Numbered from the stretch's first letter, positions 1 to 7,058 are shown. The stretch: 18,434 nucleotides of DNA from JABMMZ01 sp044377005 (GCA_044377005.1 JBILJV010000044.1:1-18434), one strand, 5' to 3'. The notes: generated from the letters alone by a model not told the origin. A program made the numbers and translations.

Positions 1-1052
1 GGATTGTTTAAACTACTTGTATTAACTTTTATATAAAGGGTATCTGTTGTGCTTGTAATACAGGTATCGTTGACTGATAACATTGCAACCACTGAAGTAT
101 CTTTACAAGTATTTTTCGTTGCGATTACTCTGAACAATTGCTCATGGTTTTTTAATTTAATATTATTAACTGTTAATTTTTTAGTTGTAACACCTGAGTA
201 AACTGAATTTGAAGGTACATTAGCCCAACCCATACTTGAGGCATTTGATTGCCATTGGTATGAAGCAGTTGTATCATTAGCCAAAGCTGTGAACTGAGCA
301 TTAATGTTGATGTTTGAAGATTGGTTGGTGGGTTGAGATGAAAATTCTAATTGACAATTATTATACAAAACCGATATTTCTTGTTGATTTAAACCACGAT
401 TCCATAATCCAACATCATCAATTTTACCTGCTAAATAATTATTATTGTCTTGTCCATTAGCTCCAAACCAACAATTGTAGTTAGTGTATACCCGAATATC
501 AGGTTTACTAGCAAAAGTAGTATCTAAAATTCCGTTAATATAAATACTATTTGAATTACCTACTCTTGTAATAGTTACCATTTGCCAAGTGTTTTTAATT
601 ATTGAAGCATTCGATGTGAAAGTAACCCATGTTTCATTGAGATTAGCTGAAATATAAGCAAATTGAATATTATTTGTATTGGACAACTTAACCATATAAC
701 CCCAACCAAATCCACCTAAAATCATTCCATCTCCATTATTTGATGTGTTTACCCAACAATTTATTGAAAACGATGAGTTTATATTACCAATTTTAAACAA
801 AGGGTTTGATGAATTATTATACTTTATAACATTAGAATTATTAAAGGAATATGCCGAATTGGAGATACCGTATCTATCAGTAGTCAAGGAAGCGTTATTT
901 AAAACAGGGGTTGATGTACCTAAATCATCAGAAGCATTGTTATTAAAACCAAAATACCCTATCAATCCATTGCTTGGCACATAATTGGGCACTTGTGCAT
1001 TAGCACTTAATATAGTCCCTAAAAGGAACATACTGAGTAATATATTTTTCAT
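1..1052 (-). CDS. Secreted LamG-domain plus Ig-like surface protein, C-terminus cut by window edge
   Basis: The frame is open from an ATG at 1052 to the left edge, so 350 codons are visible and the C-terminus lies outside. It begins with a signal peptide (MKNILLSMFLLGTILSANAQ), so the product is exported. Residues about 25-235 read like a LamG/concanavalin A-like lectin domain: 'GLIGYFGFNNNASDD' near the start, 'WQMVTITRVGNSNSIYING' in the middle and 'GKIDDVGLWNRGLNQQEI' at the end are typical of that jelly-roll fold. After it, 'SYQWQSNASSMGWANVP' and 'LFRVIATKN' resemble the Ig-like repeats common in Bacteroidota surface proteins. In this phylum such proteins often end in a type IX secretion sorting domain; that end is not visible, so secretion by that route is inference. 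The ligand is unknown; carbohydrate or surface binding is the usual guess. A near-match to the -7 promoter element on the minus strand (1071-1078) would give a leader of about 15 bases. Confidence 0.85.
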   Translation of the reverse strand, partial: MKNILLSMFLLGTILSANAQVPNYVPSNGLIGYFGFNNNASDDLGTSTPVLNNASLTTDRYGISNSAYSFNNSNVIKYNNSSNPLFKIGNINSSFSINCWVNTSNNGDGMILGGFGWGYMVKLSNTNNIQFAYISANLNETWVTFTSNASIIKNTWQMVTITRVGNSNSIYINGILDTTFASKPDIRVYTNYNCWFGANGQDNNNYLAGKIDDVGLWNRGLNQQEISVLYNNCQLEFSSQPTNQSSNININAQFTALANDTTASYQWQSNASSMGWANVPSNSVYSGVTTKKLTVNNIKLKNHEQLFRVIATKNTCKDTSVVAMLSVNDTCITSTTDTLYIKVNTSSLNN

Positions 1053-1373
1053 ATTTTTAATAAATATTGGCAATATTAATACAATTTTATATTTTTTTAT
1101 AATATGAATTCTCCGTTAAACTCTTAATCATGGATAAAGAACTCTATGATTGTTGTGAAGATTTTTTTAAAATAAATGAATTCATTTTTCTGTAATTTAT
1201 AACGCTAATCATTAATCTTAATGAAACCTGTCAAGTAATCTTAACAACCCTTCAAATTATTATCTATTTATTTTATAGTGTATTATGTAATAAGGGGTTA
1301 TGGGTTGTATGTTGAGTCATTGAGGGGAGCAATAATGATAAAAAGGTTATACTTTTGCAGTGTAACCTTTTTG
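1053..1373. other. AT-rich intergenic stretch
   Basis: No convincing gene. It separates the divergent LamG gene from a possible small plus-strand gene. A 21-codon ATG frame at 1130-1195 exists but has no promoter match or recognisable product. The right end contains the inverted repeat and -7 motif listed separately. Confidence 0.5.
1340..1372 (+). promoter_or_regulatory. Bacteroidota -7 promoter element in the loop of a 13-bp inverted repeat
   Basis: Positions 1350-1357 read TACTTTTG, an exact match to the Bacteroidota -7 consensus TAnnTTTG. It spans the loop and end of an inverted repeat: arm 1340-1352 (AAAAAGGTTATAC) pairs with 1360-1372 (GTGTAACCTTTTT), 13 pairs including one G-T, around a 7-base loop. 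The small frame at 1374 begins two bases after the repeat. The symmetry could be an operator. Read as RNA, the hairpin could instead be a terminator, since the right arm ends in five Ts. No good -33 TTG is seen at the usual spacing. Confidence 0.45.
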
Positions 1374-1487
1374 ATGTTTTTGGATAAGCTAGTTCAATTC
1401 CTTAAAAAGTACCGAAATGAAGTTATCGTGGGTGTACTTTTATTTCTCTTTTTGATTTTTAGAGATGTTATTAAGTCCTTTATGTAA
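1374..1487 (+). CDS. Possible 37-aa single-pass membrane peptide
   Basis: This is a 37-aa frame starting MFLDKLVQFLKKYRNEV, followed by a hydrophobic run (VIVGVLLFLFLIF) and a short charged tail ending KSFM. The shape is an amphipathic charged start, one transmembrane helix and a short tail, as in many small membrane proteins. I chose the ATG at 1374 because the upstream in-frame ATGs (1278, 1336) would translate through the promoter-like hairpin at 1340-1372, whose -7 box predicts transcription starting near 1361. I do not recognise a family. Supporting the call are the promoter match and the sensible composition; against it are the length and the AT-rich setting, where short hydrophobic frames arise by chance. 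Confidence 0.35.
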   Translation: MFLDKLVQFLKKYRNEVIVGVLLFLFLIFRDVIKSFM

Positions 1488-1874
1488 AATTGAAAGTAAT
1501 TAAACCATTTAATTTACCAATAGTTATGAATTCAATCATCGCATTATAGTTGCATCTCCTGTTGAAAAAGGCATAACAAAGTGGAGTGTTATAAAGACGC
1601 AAAGTATATAATCAAACTTAATGGGAAACTATAAAATTCGAACTAATCAGTAAAGTAAATATCGGGTGGGCAAGAATATTCAATTATATACTCTTATTAA
1701 ATTTTTGAAAGCAATGAATTTGTTATTAGAAGAATTTTTGCTAATTTCTATGAATTCTAAAAAATACCAAAAGAAACAATCCTATATTCTGTGAAAATTT
1801 AAAACTTAAATAATAAATAGAAAATCCATGTAAGTTGCTTAAGTTTGTTATTCATCAAAACACTTTTAATCCAA
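1488..1874. other. Gene-free AT-rich interval before the SOUL gene
   Basis: No frame with a start codon and a protein-like product is seen on either strand. A stop-to-stop frame of 32 codons at 1513-1611 has somewhat higher GC than its surroundings but no start codon. The only assignable element is the SOUL gene's promoter near the right end. Confidence 0.5.
1840..1847 (+). promoter_or_regulatory. -7 promoter element of the SOUL-protein gene
   Basis: TAAGTTTG matches the Bacteroidota TAnnTTTG consensus exactly. It predicts transcription starting near 1851 and a leader of about 24 bases before the ATG at 1875. It also argues against the in-frame TTG at 1845, which lies inside this box. No clear -33 TTG is visible. 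Confidence 0.55.
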
Positions 1875-2468
1875 ATGAAAACACTAATTATTATTATTTC
1901 TATTTTATTATTGATTGTAATAATACAGATTTATATATCCAGAAGCACCCAACAAACAGAACAATACATTTACAAGGTAATAAAAAGTTATGACAAATTT
2001 GAGATAAGAAAATATGACTCTGCCTTGTTTTCGAGCGTAAAACTCAGTAAGAAAGGTTACAAAGAAAGCTCAAGTGAGGGTTTTGGTATATTGGCAGGGT
2101 ATATTTTTGGAGAGAATGAATCTAACGAAAAAATCGCCATGACCTCACCAGTAATAATGGAACTGGGAGATACTTCCAAAATGATGTTTATGGTTCCCAA
2201 AAATAAGAATTTGGGAAATTTACCAAATCCTAAAAACAGTAAAATAGTATTCGAAAAACAAGAAGAAAAAATTATTGCTGCCATTCGCTTTGATGGATGG
2301 GCAAATGATGAAAAAATTGAAAAATACAAGTCTATTTTAAGGGATGAATTAGTCAAAGAAAAAATAAATTTCGAAAATAAATTTATTTTTCTTGGGTATA
2401 ATCCCCCTTATGACGTCATGAATAGACGAAATGAAGTTGTGGTTGAATTAATTAATTATAAATTGTAA
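1875..2468 (+). CDS. SOUL-family heme-binding protein, membrane-anchored
   Basis: The product has 197 aa from the ATG at 1875. Residues about 3-19 form a strongly hydrophobic helix of I and L, followed by a charged SRSTQQTEQ stretch, so the body is probably anchored in the inner membrane facing the periplasm, or exported. The rest reads as one SOUL domain: 'YKVIKSYDKFEIRKYDSALFSSV' at the start, then 'EKIAMTSPVIMEL' (the conserved MTsPV motif), 'MMFMVPKN', 'AAIRFDGWAN', and a C-terminal 'FIFLGYNPPYDVMNRRNEVVVEL', the family's signature ending. SOUL proteins bind heme or related tetrapyrroles; their role in bacteria is poorly defined. The gene stands alone, with unrelated neighbours. The start was chosen because a -7 promoter box covers the only upstream alternative. 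Confidence 0.92.
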   Translation: MKTLIIIISILLLIVIIQIYISRSTQQTEQYIYKVIKSYDKFEIRKYDSALFSSVKLSKKGYKESSSEGFGILAGYIFGENESNEKIAMTSPVIMELGDTSKMMFMVPKNKNLGNLPNPKNSKIVFEKQEEKIIAAIRFDGWANDEKIEKYKSILRDELVKEKINFENKFIFLGYNPPYDVMNRRNEVVVELINYKL

Positions 2469-2616
2469 CTCATCAAAAACTTGTTTACTGTATTAAACCT
2501 TTAATTCTATGATTTTTTAATAAATGAATTATTATTCATTGAGACCAATCTGCAACTTTCTCTAATGATGGGGAACAAGCACTAATACATAGGTATTGGT
2601 TGTTTTAGATTATTCG

Positions 2617-2648
2617 TTTGCCAATTTAAAATCCATTAATTACTTTCG
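2617..2648 (+). promoter_or_regulatory. Two-part Bacteroidota promoter of the 80-aa membrane protein gene
   Basis: TTTG at 2617-2620 (-33 element), a 20-base spacer, then TACTTTCG at 2641-2648, which matches TAnnTTTG at all but one position. The predicted start of transcription, near 2652, lies about four bases before the ATG at 2656, so the mRNA would be nearly leaderless. Confidence 0.5.
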
Positions 2649-2655
2649 TGATATA

Positions 2656-2898
2656 ATGAAAACAACTTTTAACAAATTTCTATACATTGGATTTTTACTT
2701 TTAGGATTGTATCAAGCCATTTTCTCTACTGATTATATGCAAGCAACTGCTTCATTAGGAATTGCACTAGCATTTGACCCTTTCAATCCTGAACAAAAAT
2801 GGAATGATAGGCCCACTTGGCAAAGAACAGTATTAATTATTCACCTTGGATTAGTAGCAGCAGTATTCGGTTTTGGAATTGGTTTGAATGATAAATAA
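2656..2898 (+). CDS. Conserved-looking 80-aa two-helix membrane protein of unknown function
   Basis: The product has 80 aa from MKTTFNKFLYIGFLLLGLYQ. There are two hydrophobic segments, about residues 8-23 and 58-75, joined by a soluble loop with the distinctive stretch 'LGIALAFDPFNPEQKWNDRP' and then 'TWQRTVLIIHLGLVAAVFGF'. I recall small unnamed proteins in Flavobacteria with the same DPF...W..RP.WQ...L..HL layout, so it is probably a real conserved family, but I know of no function. The ATG at 2656 is preferred over the upstream in-frame start at 2596 because the predicted promoter (2617-2648) lies between them. It is monocistronic by position. Confidence 0.7.
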   Translation: MKTTFNKFLYIGFLLLGLYQAIFSTDYMQATASLGIALAFDPFNPEQKWNDRPTWQRTVLIIHLGLVAAVFGFGIGLNDK

Positions 2899-2992
2899 AC
2901 ACCATCCCATTCTCATAGATTGCAAATTTTACATTTTATGAAAAGTAGTCATATTTTCGTCGTATGAGTATTTTAAACATCAATACAAAAGA

Positions 2993-3017
2993 ATACCCCT
3001 CATGTTATGAGGGGTAT
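2993..3017 (-). terminator. Terminator hairpin downstream of the 109-aa gene
   Basis: A perfect 11-bp stem: ATACCCCTCAT at 2993-3003 pairs with 3007-3017 around a 3-base loop. Read on the minus strand it is followed by TCTTTTG, a T-rich tract, and it sits 27 bases past the stop codon of the minus-strand gene at 3045. It could also stop plus-strand transcription from the 80-aa gene, though the T tract is poor in that direction. Confidence 0.75.
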
Positions 3018-3044
3018 AATTACTAAATTAAACCAACCGTTATA

Positions 3045-3374
3045 TTAATTGCAAAAACTGCAATTTTTCATGAGTAGTTTCTTAATTTTTTGTTGGAGCT
3101 TGATTGGCATATTTTCAAATTTAGGTTTTATTGAATTAAAATCTCGATTTATGAATAATACTACTTTTCCTCCCACTGACATTAGTTCTGATTCAACATT
3201 TTTTAATAATGTTTTATATAACTCAATAATTTCTTTTAACGCTTTCAATGTGTAAATATTTGAAATTTCACTGCCAGATTTTCCTTCATAATTTATCTCC
3301 ACAATATCATAACTAGTACTCAATTTGTGAAAATCATATCCAATTTTTGAATTTATTAATGTGTTGTACATCAT
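3045..3374 (-). CDS. Hypothetical 109-aa soluble protein
   Basis: A 109-aa frame beginning MMYNTLINSKIGYDFHKL. No signal peptide or membrane segment. The middle (about residues 40-68, 'NIYTLKALKEIIELYKTLLKNVESEL') should be helical, and the C-terminus is basic, ending in a Cys-x-x-Cys pair (NCSFCN) that could bind metal or form a disulfide. I do not recognise the family. It is favoured over the overlapping plus-strand frame because its composition is better balanced and a good terminator lies just past its stop. A one-mismatch -7 element on the minus strand at 3398-3405 would give a leader of about 20 bases. The two consecutive Met codons make the exact start uncertain by one residue. Confidence 0.6.
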   Translation of the reverse strand: MMYNTLINSKIGYDFHKLSTSYDIVEINYEGKSGSEISNIYTLKALKEIIELYKTLLKNVESELMSVGGKVVLFINRDFNSIKPKFENMPIKLQQKIKKLLMKNCSFCN

Positions 3375-3514
3375 TGATAATAATTAAATTTATAGTACAA
3401 AATAAATGAATTAAAATTAAATAATCAAGTAATTTGTATTAATTTAACATTATTTTTAGTAAAATTACACAATATTTTTGTGATATATCAGAAAATCAAT
3501 GCATTAATTTTTAT

Positions 3515-3549
3515 AATAAGTAATACAAATTAATACAATTGTACTTATT
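3515..3549. repeat. AT-rich inverted repeat downstream of apt
   Basis: AATAAGTA at 3515-3522 and TACTTATT at 3542-3549 form 8-bp inverted arms 19 bases apart. The interior carries TACAATTGTA (3534-3543), itself a palindrome. It lies 41 bases past the apt stop and could be a weak terminator. The TTGTATTA-like words here also occur near 3433-3446, making the 3375-3589 interval repetitive. Confidence 0.3.
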
Positions 3550-3589
3550 TTGAATTAACTTCAATTAAAAAACCTATTTCACAATGTAA

Positions 3590-4120
3590 TTAGAATTTAA
3601 CAATACTAATTACATCTATTCCTGCGGTTTCTAATTTATTACGTCCATTAAGAAATTCTAATTCAGCAATTAAACATGCCACTACAGGAATTGAACCTGA
3701 CTTTTTTATTAAATTAGTTGCAGCAACGAGTGTTCCGCCCGTTGCCAATACATCATCAACTAAAGCAACCCTTTTTCCTGACTGGATTGCATCACAATGC
3801 ATTTCTATCGTAGCGGTTCCATATTCTAAATGATATGTCTCTTGGTATGTTTTTGAAGGCAATTTTCCCGCTTTTCTTATCATCACAAAAGGAATCTGCA
3901 TTTTAGCAGCAATAGCCGCTCCTAATAAAAAACCTCTGCTTTCTATTCCTGCTAGGGCTTCTATATTATAAGGCTGTAATAATGCAACACTTTCTGAGAG
4001 AATTTCATTGATCAACTCTGGTTCTAAAAACAGGGTTGATATATCTTTATACTGAATACCTACTTCTGGAAAATCAGGTATGTTACGTATGGCCCCTATT
4101 ATCTTTTCAGTTAATGTCAT
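3590..4120 (-). CDS. apt: Adenine phosphoribosyltransferase
   Basis: Apt condenses adenine with PRPP to give AMP in the cytoplasm, salvaging free adenine. The 176-aa length is normal for the family. 'NIPDFPEVGIQYKDISTLF' (about residues 13-31) is the family's N-terminal signature, 'GIESRGFLLGAAIA' (58-71) the following loop, and residues 118-130 'VALVDDVLATGGT' are the PRPP-binding motif with its two acidic residues. The gene is the last of a three-gene operon: its ATG follows the cupin gene's TAA with no gap (TAAATG), so translation is probably coupled. The first gene, mtnN, releases adenine, which fits Apt as the enzyme that recovers that adenine. Confidence 0.97.
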   Translation of the reverse strand: MTLTEKIIGAIRNIPDFPEVGIQYKDISTLFLEPELINEILSESVALLQPYNIEALAGIESRGFLLGAAIAAKMQIPFVMIRKAGKLPSKTYQETYHLEYGTATIEMHCDAIQSGKRVALVDDVLATGGTLVAATNLIKKSGSIPVVACLIAELEFLNGRNKLETAGIDVISIVKF

Positions 4121-4609
4121 TTATTGATGCAAATGTGCAATGATAGTTTGATGTTGTGGATATTTCTCCATTAAAGTTTCTGCTGTATAAAGCTGAAAAT
4201 CAGCAAAATCAAAACCAGGCGATACCATACAAGCTGACAATGCATACGTATTATCACCAATAACTTCCGCACCAAATAGGGTGTTTGAAGGAATAATGAC
4301 TTGTAATTGATGACCACTGCTCAAGTCAGTGCCAAGTATTTGGGTTTTATGACTACCATCCTCTAGTAATAAATGGATGGCCACTGGCGCGCCTTGTTGG
4401 TAAAGCCAAATTTCATCTGACGCTATTTTATGAAACTTAGAAAACTTACCTGATGGCAATAAAAAATAGATGAGAGTCGTTAAATCTCGATTTTCACCTT
4501 CAATGTTTACCACTTTTTCATTACTTCGATAGGTTTCTCTGTAATAACCTCCTTCAATGTGTGGCTGTAGTTGTAATTGGTCAATGAGTATTTGAATTTC
4601 TGATGTCAT
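4121..4609 (-). CDS. Cupin_5 / DUF985 family protein
   Basis: The product has 162 aa. The start 'LQLQPHIEGGYYRETYRS' (about residues 12-29) is the hallmark of the DUF985 (Cupin_5) family, followed by cupin-like strands: 'TTLIYFLLPSGKFSKFHKI', 'DEIWLYQQGAPVAIHLL', and a C-terminal 'MVSPGFDFADFQLYTAE'. The fold is a small beta-barrel that often binds sugars or metals; no reaction is firmly assigned to this family as far as I know. It lies between mtnN (its ATG overlaps the mtnN stop by one base, TAATG) and apt (zero gap), so all three are almost certainly co-translated. The context hints at a role near methylthioribose or S-ribosylhomocysteine, the sugar products of MtnN, but that is inference. 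Confidence 0.9.
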   Translation of the reverse strand: MTSEIQILIDQLQLQPHIEGGYYRETYRSNEKVVNIEGENRDLTTLIYFLLPSGKFSKFHKIASDEIWLYQQGAPVAIHLLLEDGSHKTQILGTDLSSGHQLQVIIPSNTLFGAEVIGDNTYALSACMVSPGFDFADFQLYTAETLMEKYPQHQTIIAHLHQ

Positions 4610-5319
4610 TAAATGTGTGAATTATATAAAATTTGTTGAATTACAGCAAGAGAATTACCTGCAACTTCTGGCAAAAAGGCTTCAAAATTCATAGGAGCTT
4701 CACTATTGGCTTTGTCAGATATTGTACGCACCAAAATAAATGGGGTATTAAGCTTTTTACATACATAAGCAACTGAAGCACCTTCCATGTCTACAGCATC
4801 ACCTTGTAATTCTTCGCGCATATAACTATAGGTTGTTTGCTCCTTATTGGTTATAAACTGATCGCCAGTAAGCACTCTGCCTATGTGAACACAATGAACA
4901 CATTGGGTTTTTTCGGCTATTTCAAGTAATTGCCTGTCTGAGTTAAAAAAACGCTGTCCTGAATAGGGAACTTCACCACGTGGGAAACCCAAGCCACGAC
5001 CATCCATATCATGCTGGACAGTATCTTTAGCGATTACAATATCCCCAATATGATACTCTGAATTAATTGCTCCTGCCACCCCTGTAAAAATAACTAATTT
5101 TGGCTTGTATAATGCAATTAAATACTGTGCAGTAAATGCAGATGCCACTTTTCCTACTCCGCTTATCGCTAATACACAATGCTTCCCAAACAAATAAGCT
5201 TCAACTATTGAAATCCCATACTCTTCGTAATGAAGCTGTTCGGTCATATTGTTTATAACCGCATCATATTCTTGTTGCATTGCACAGAGCAATAAAATTG
5301 ATTTTTTTTCAGATTTCAT
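4609..5319 (-). CDS. mtnN: 5'-methylthioadenosine/S-adenosylhomocysteine nucleosidase
   Basis: MtnN (Pfs) hydrolyses methylthioadenosine and S-adenosylhomocysteine to adenine plus a thioribose, clearing inhibitory products of SAM-dependent reactions. The 236-aa length fits. Visible motifs: 'LLCAMQQE' with Glu17, 'ISGVGKVASAFTAQYLI' (53-68), 'IFTGVAGAINSEYHIGDIVI' (77-96), 'QHDMD', 'VDMEGASVAYV' with Glu179, and 'VRTISDKA' with Asp202. These correspond to the catalytic Glu, Glu and Asp of the E. coli enzyme. It leads an operon with the cupin and apt genes. An exact TAnnTTTG promoter box ends five bases before the ATG, so its mRNA is predicted to be almost leaderless. Confidence 0.95.
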   Translation of the reverse strand: MKSEKKSILLLCAMQQEYDAVINNMTEQLHYEEYGISIVEAYLFGKHCVLAISGVGKVASAFTAQYLIALYKPKLVIFTGVAGAINSEYHIGDIVIAKDTVQHDMDGRGLGFPRGEVPYSGQRFFNSDRQLLEIAEKTQCVHCVHIGRVLTGDQFITNKEQTTYSYMREELQGDAVDMEGASVAYVCKKLNTPFILVRTISDKANSEAPMNFEAFLPEVAGNSLAVIQQILYNSHI

Positions 5320-5324
5320 TCGAG

Positions 5325-5332
5325 CAAATATA
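5325..5332 (-). promoter_or_regulatory. -7 promoter element of the mtnN-cupin-apt operon
   Basis: On the minus strand this reads TATATTTG, an exact TAnnTTTG match. Only CTCGA separates it from the mtnN ATG at 5319, so transcription should begin within about three bases of the start codon. A -33 TTG at the usual distance is not seen. Confidence 0.55.
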
Positions 5333-5387
5333 CAAGTAAAAACATATGGCTTTTATACTTACTTTTTTTGATCTTTAAAGGATTGGA

Positions 5388-6908
5388 TTAAATAATTTTT
5401 TCACCTTTACCATATTCATTTTCCCAAAAATCTGCATTCTTTATCCCTAAGTCAGTTGGACTGAAAACAGGGTCTTTTCCTTCGTTTCTTTGTCTTTCAA
5501 AATCTTTAAAAGCAAGCAGTGCTGGTTTTTGAAGAACAATAATAGCGATTACATTTAACCAAGCCATAATACCAACTCCCATATCTCCAAGATCCCATGC
5601 AATTGTAGCTGCACGGACACAACCAAAGTAAACAGCAGCCATGATGGCTAGTTTTAATAAAAAGAGCATAACAGGTGCCCGTTTTTTTTGAGTAAGATAT
5701 GCTAGATTGGTTTCTGCTATATAATAATAAGCCATTAAGGTAGTAAAAGCAAAGAAAAACAATGCTATCGCCACAAAATAACTTCCTGTTCCTACATAAC
5801 CTGCATGAAATGTTTCTTGTCCACTGCTGAAAGCTTTGTCAATTGCAGCTTGCGTGTATGTAGGACTTCCATCTACTTGTTTTTCTCCATCCTGAATATA
5901 ATAAACACCATTATCTACAATTAAATTACCATCAGCACCCTTTACATTGTACATACCAGTAATTAAAATCATAAAGGCTGTAGCCGAACAAACAAAAAGC
6001 GTATCAACATATACAGAGAAAGCCTGTACCAAACCTTGTTTAGCAGGATGAGATACTTCAGCTGCAGACGAAGGATGGGGACCAGTACCTTGACCGGCTT
6101 CATTGCTATAAACACCTCGCTTTACACCTATTGTAATCATTGCACCAATGATACCAGCAAATGATGCTTTTAAACCAAAAGCACTACTCATTATCATACT
6201 AAAAATTTCTGGGATTCTTTCATAATTCAAACCCATAATGATAAGCGCAACTAAAATATAAGCCGATGCCATAAAGGGAACCACGAATTCGGCCACTTTG
6301 GCTATGTTTTTAATACCTCCAAAAATGATTAAACCTAAAAGCAAAGCAAGTGTTATTCCCGTATATACATATTTGATATCAAAGGCACTTTTAATAGCAG
6401 ATGCAATACTGTTTGATTGCACCCCAGGCAATAACAATCCGCAAGCCAAAATAGTTGAAATGGCAAAGACGATGGCATACCATTTACCTATCGCTTTATT
6501 TTTAAATCCTTTTTCAATGTAAAATGCTGGCCCACCTCTGTATTCTCCATTCTCTTTTATTTTGTAGATTTGTCCAAGGGTAGATTCAATAAAAGCGGAA
6601 CCGGAACCTAAAAATGCCACAAGCCACATCCAAAAAACCGCTCCAGGACCGCCAATGTAAATAGCTGTTGCTACTCCTGCAATATTCCCTGTACCTACTC
6701 TGCCTGCCAAAGAAACTGCCAAAGATTGAAAAGAAGAAATACCCGCAGCAGATTTAGTGCTACCAAACATTTGCTTTATCATTTCTTTAAAAAGCCTGAC
6801 TTGAAAAAAACGCATCCGAATTGAGAAATAAACACCTGTTATGAGTAATAAATAGATTAATGCATTGCTCCAAATGATGGAGTTCAAATATTTGACAAAG
6901 TTTTCCAA
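5388..6908 (-). CDS. AGCS-family amino acid (alanine/glycine):cation symporter
   Basis: A 506-aa inner membrane protein with about ten hydrophobic segments, expected to import alanine or glycine with Na+ or H+. Family motifs: 'FQSLAVSLAGRVGTGNIAGV' (60-79), 'GGPGAVFWMWLVAFLGS' (86-102), 'FIESTLGQIYK' (106-116), 'EYRGGPAFYIEKG' (122-134) and 'GVKRGVYSNEAGQGTGPHP' (261-279). The start is a TTG: no in-frame ATG lies upstream before a stop, and the next ATG (residue 32) would remove the first helix, while the TTG gives the usual AGCS N-terminus. A hydrophilic segment at about 322-372 (GADGNLIVDNGVYYIQDG...) is longer than I would expect between these helices. It stands alone between the mtnN operon and the GNAT gene. 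The exact substrate cannot be told from sequence. Confidence 0.93.
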   Translation of the reverse strand: MENFVKYLNSIIWSNALIYLLLITGVYFSIRMRFFQVRLFKEMIKQMFGSTKSAAGISSFQSLAVSLAGRVGTGNIAGVATAIYIGGPGAVFWMWLVAFLGSGSAFIESTLGQIYKIKENGEYRGGPAFYIEKGFKNKAIGKWYAIVFAISTILACGLLLPGVQSNSIASAIKSAFDIKYVYTGITLALLLGLIIFGGIKNIAKVAEFVVPFMASAYILVALIIMGLNYERIPEIFSMIMSSAFGLKASFAGIIGAMITIGVKRGVYSNEAGQGTGPHPSSAAEVSHPAKQGLVQAFSVYVDTLFVCSATAFMILITGMYNVKGADGNLIVDNGVYYIQDGEKQVDGSPTYTQAAIDKAFSSGQETFHAGYVGTGSYFVAIALFFFAFTTLMAYYYIAETNLAYLTQKKRAPVMLFLLKLAIMAAVYFGCVRAATIAWDLGDMGVGIMAWLNVIAIIVLQKPALLAFKDFERQRNEGKDPVFSPTDLGIKNADFWENEYGKGEKII

Positions 6909-7031
6909 ATTGTATTCTTATTATTTTAAGTGAATTGAGGGTGTTAATTTAATAATTTATTGATTATTATTAATTTTTTAAATTAAAATAAGTTTAATTA
7001 TTCATACTTTTAAAAGTCCTTTGATTTAAAG

Positions 7032-7043
7032 AATCTTAAGATT
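7032..7043. repeat. 12-bp palindrome AATCTTAAGATT between the GNAT and symporter genes
   Basis: A perfect 12-bp palindrome lies 16 bases past the GNAT stop codon (7059) and about 125 bases upstream of the symporter start. It could be part of a transcription end or an operator. No T tract follows it on the minus strand, so a terminator is not well supported. Confidence 0.3.
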
Positions 7044-7058
7044 GCCTAAAAGGTTTTT

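Noticed and set aside
745..984. 79-aa plus-strand frame
   Set aside because: It is antisense to the LamG gene, whose signal peptide and domain motifs are clear.
1130..1195. 21-codon frame beginning MDKELYDCCEDFF
   Set aside because: Too short, no promoter match, no recognisable product.
1513..1611. 32-codon stop-to-stop frame with higher GC than its surroundings
   Set aside because: No start codon, and the resemblance to coding sequence is too weak to call a remnant.
2057..2356. 99-aa minus-strand frame
   Set aside because: It is antisense to the SOUL gene.
2523..2540. 7-bp hairpin AATGAAT/ATTCATT after the SOUL gene
   Set aside because: The stem is short and all but one base pair per arm is A-T, with no T tract; termination is not supported.
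3049..3255. 68-aa hydrophobic plus-strand frame
   Set aside because: It overlaps the 109-aa minus-strand gene, which has better composition and a well-placed terminator.
3421..3560. Repeated TTGTATTA-like words as a possible CRISPR or origin repeat
   Set aside because: The words are short, irregular and AT-rich, without regular spacing or DnaA-box matches I can support.
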